Shown in pieces: positions 63,773-64,000 of a stretch of 64,000 bases of DNA. Source of the DNA: Aquitalea aquatilis (GTDB lineage: Bacteria > Pseudomonadota > Gammaproteobacteria > Burkholderiales > Chromobacteriaceae). The stretch lies in the NCBI RefSeq assembly GCF_005155025.1, contig NZ_CP039731.1, positions 744,001 through 808,000 on the forward strand, read 5' to 3'. The notes under the pieces were generated by a model. It was not told the DNA's origin. It searched no databases and saw nothing but the letters and a program-made list of their open reading frames with translations. The translations under genes and the position numbers were made by a program. Position 1 is the stretch's first letter, and the number at the start of each line of letters is the position of its first letter.

Positions 63773-64000
63773 TCAGTTGAAGCTGTAGCCAGCCTTGAAC
63801 GATTCCATCGCCTTGGCCAGTAGCTTCTCGTTGTCGCCGGACAGATCGCCCGAAGCGTTAACGGCTGCCAGTACATCGCTGTGGTTCGCACGCACGTAGG
63901 CGAGGAACTCAGCTTCGAATGCCAGGGCCTTCTTCACCGGAACGTCTTCGTAGCTACCCTTGTTCACAGCCCACAGGGTCAGCGCCATTTCAGCGGTGGC
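63773..64000 (-). CDS. atpA: ATP synthase F1 subunit alpha, 3' part only
   Basis: The C-terminal 75 residues of the alpha subunit, open to the window edge: [35 protein letters not shown] then [17 protein letters not shown], a typical end. The start is beyond 64,000. Confidence 0.95.
   Translation of the reverse strand, partial: ATAEMALTLWAVNKGSYEDVPVKKALAFEAEFLAYVRANHSDVLAAVNASGDLSGDNEKLLAKAMESFKAGYSFN

Overview
The window looks like a chromosomal segment of a betaproteobacterium of the Neisseriales, most likely a Chromobacteriaceae member (Chromobacterium/Aquitalea/Vogesella type). The reasons are the atpA-G-D-C > glmU > deoR-type regulator > glmS gene order on the minus strand at the right end, the G+C-rich codon use of the core genes, and the many LysR regulators, chemotaxis and polyamine genes. 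The placement is inference; no rRNA or marker gene is present.

Left chromosome part (1-30,555). A partial DctB-like sensor kinase stands opposite a KgtP-type dicarboxylate permease. A 1.15 kb non-coding stretch full of perfect hairpins follows. Then comes a compact operon of AfsA-like butyrolactone synthase, HAD phosphatase, cytochrome P450 and DHA2 exporter, with a divergent ArsR-type regulator and a perfect palindromic operator; this looks like a small signalling-molecule or secondary-metabolite pathway unusual for a Gram-negative. Next are an XRE regulator with an unknown 355-residue protein, a LysR/CMD/DUF4865 group, beta-carbonic anhydrase with its LysR, a chemoreceptor, and an agmatine/putrescine cluster (potF, lysR, aguA, aguB, potF, exported agmatine deiminase). 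The part ends with a DUF6502 / FecR-barrel / Slam-like outer membrane operon, a VirK-like gene and a Cys-His-Asp hydrolase-like gene.

Tn7-like element (about 30,557-56,704, 26.1 kb). It sits 25 bp downstream of the glmS stop codon, the classical attTn7 position. Its ends are similar (GCGGTAAATAGAAG in inverted orientation), carry several GAAG(C/T)GTKGGTTTT-like sites, and are flanked by the 5-bp repeat GTAGT. The transposition genes near the glmS-proximal end run tnsC-tniQ-tniQ-tnsA-tnsB, not tnsABCDE, and the TnsC-like ATPase has Arg for the Walker A Lys and Gly for the Walker B Glu. Cargo is a defence-type island: a three-gene ABC-3C system, a HEPN protein, an AbiTii protein, a vWA/PP2C/kinase triad, a possible ADP-ribosyltransferase-fold protein, a phosphatase clipped by an IS3-family element, an XRE regulator with tandem operators, and several unknown small genes.

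Right chromosome part (56,705-64,000). glmS, its co-transcribed DeoR-family regulator with an inverted pair of 15-bp operators, glmU, and the end of the ATP synthase operon (atpC, atpD, atpG, partial atpA). The likely original glmS terminator now lies on the far side of the transposon, near 30,470-30,500.
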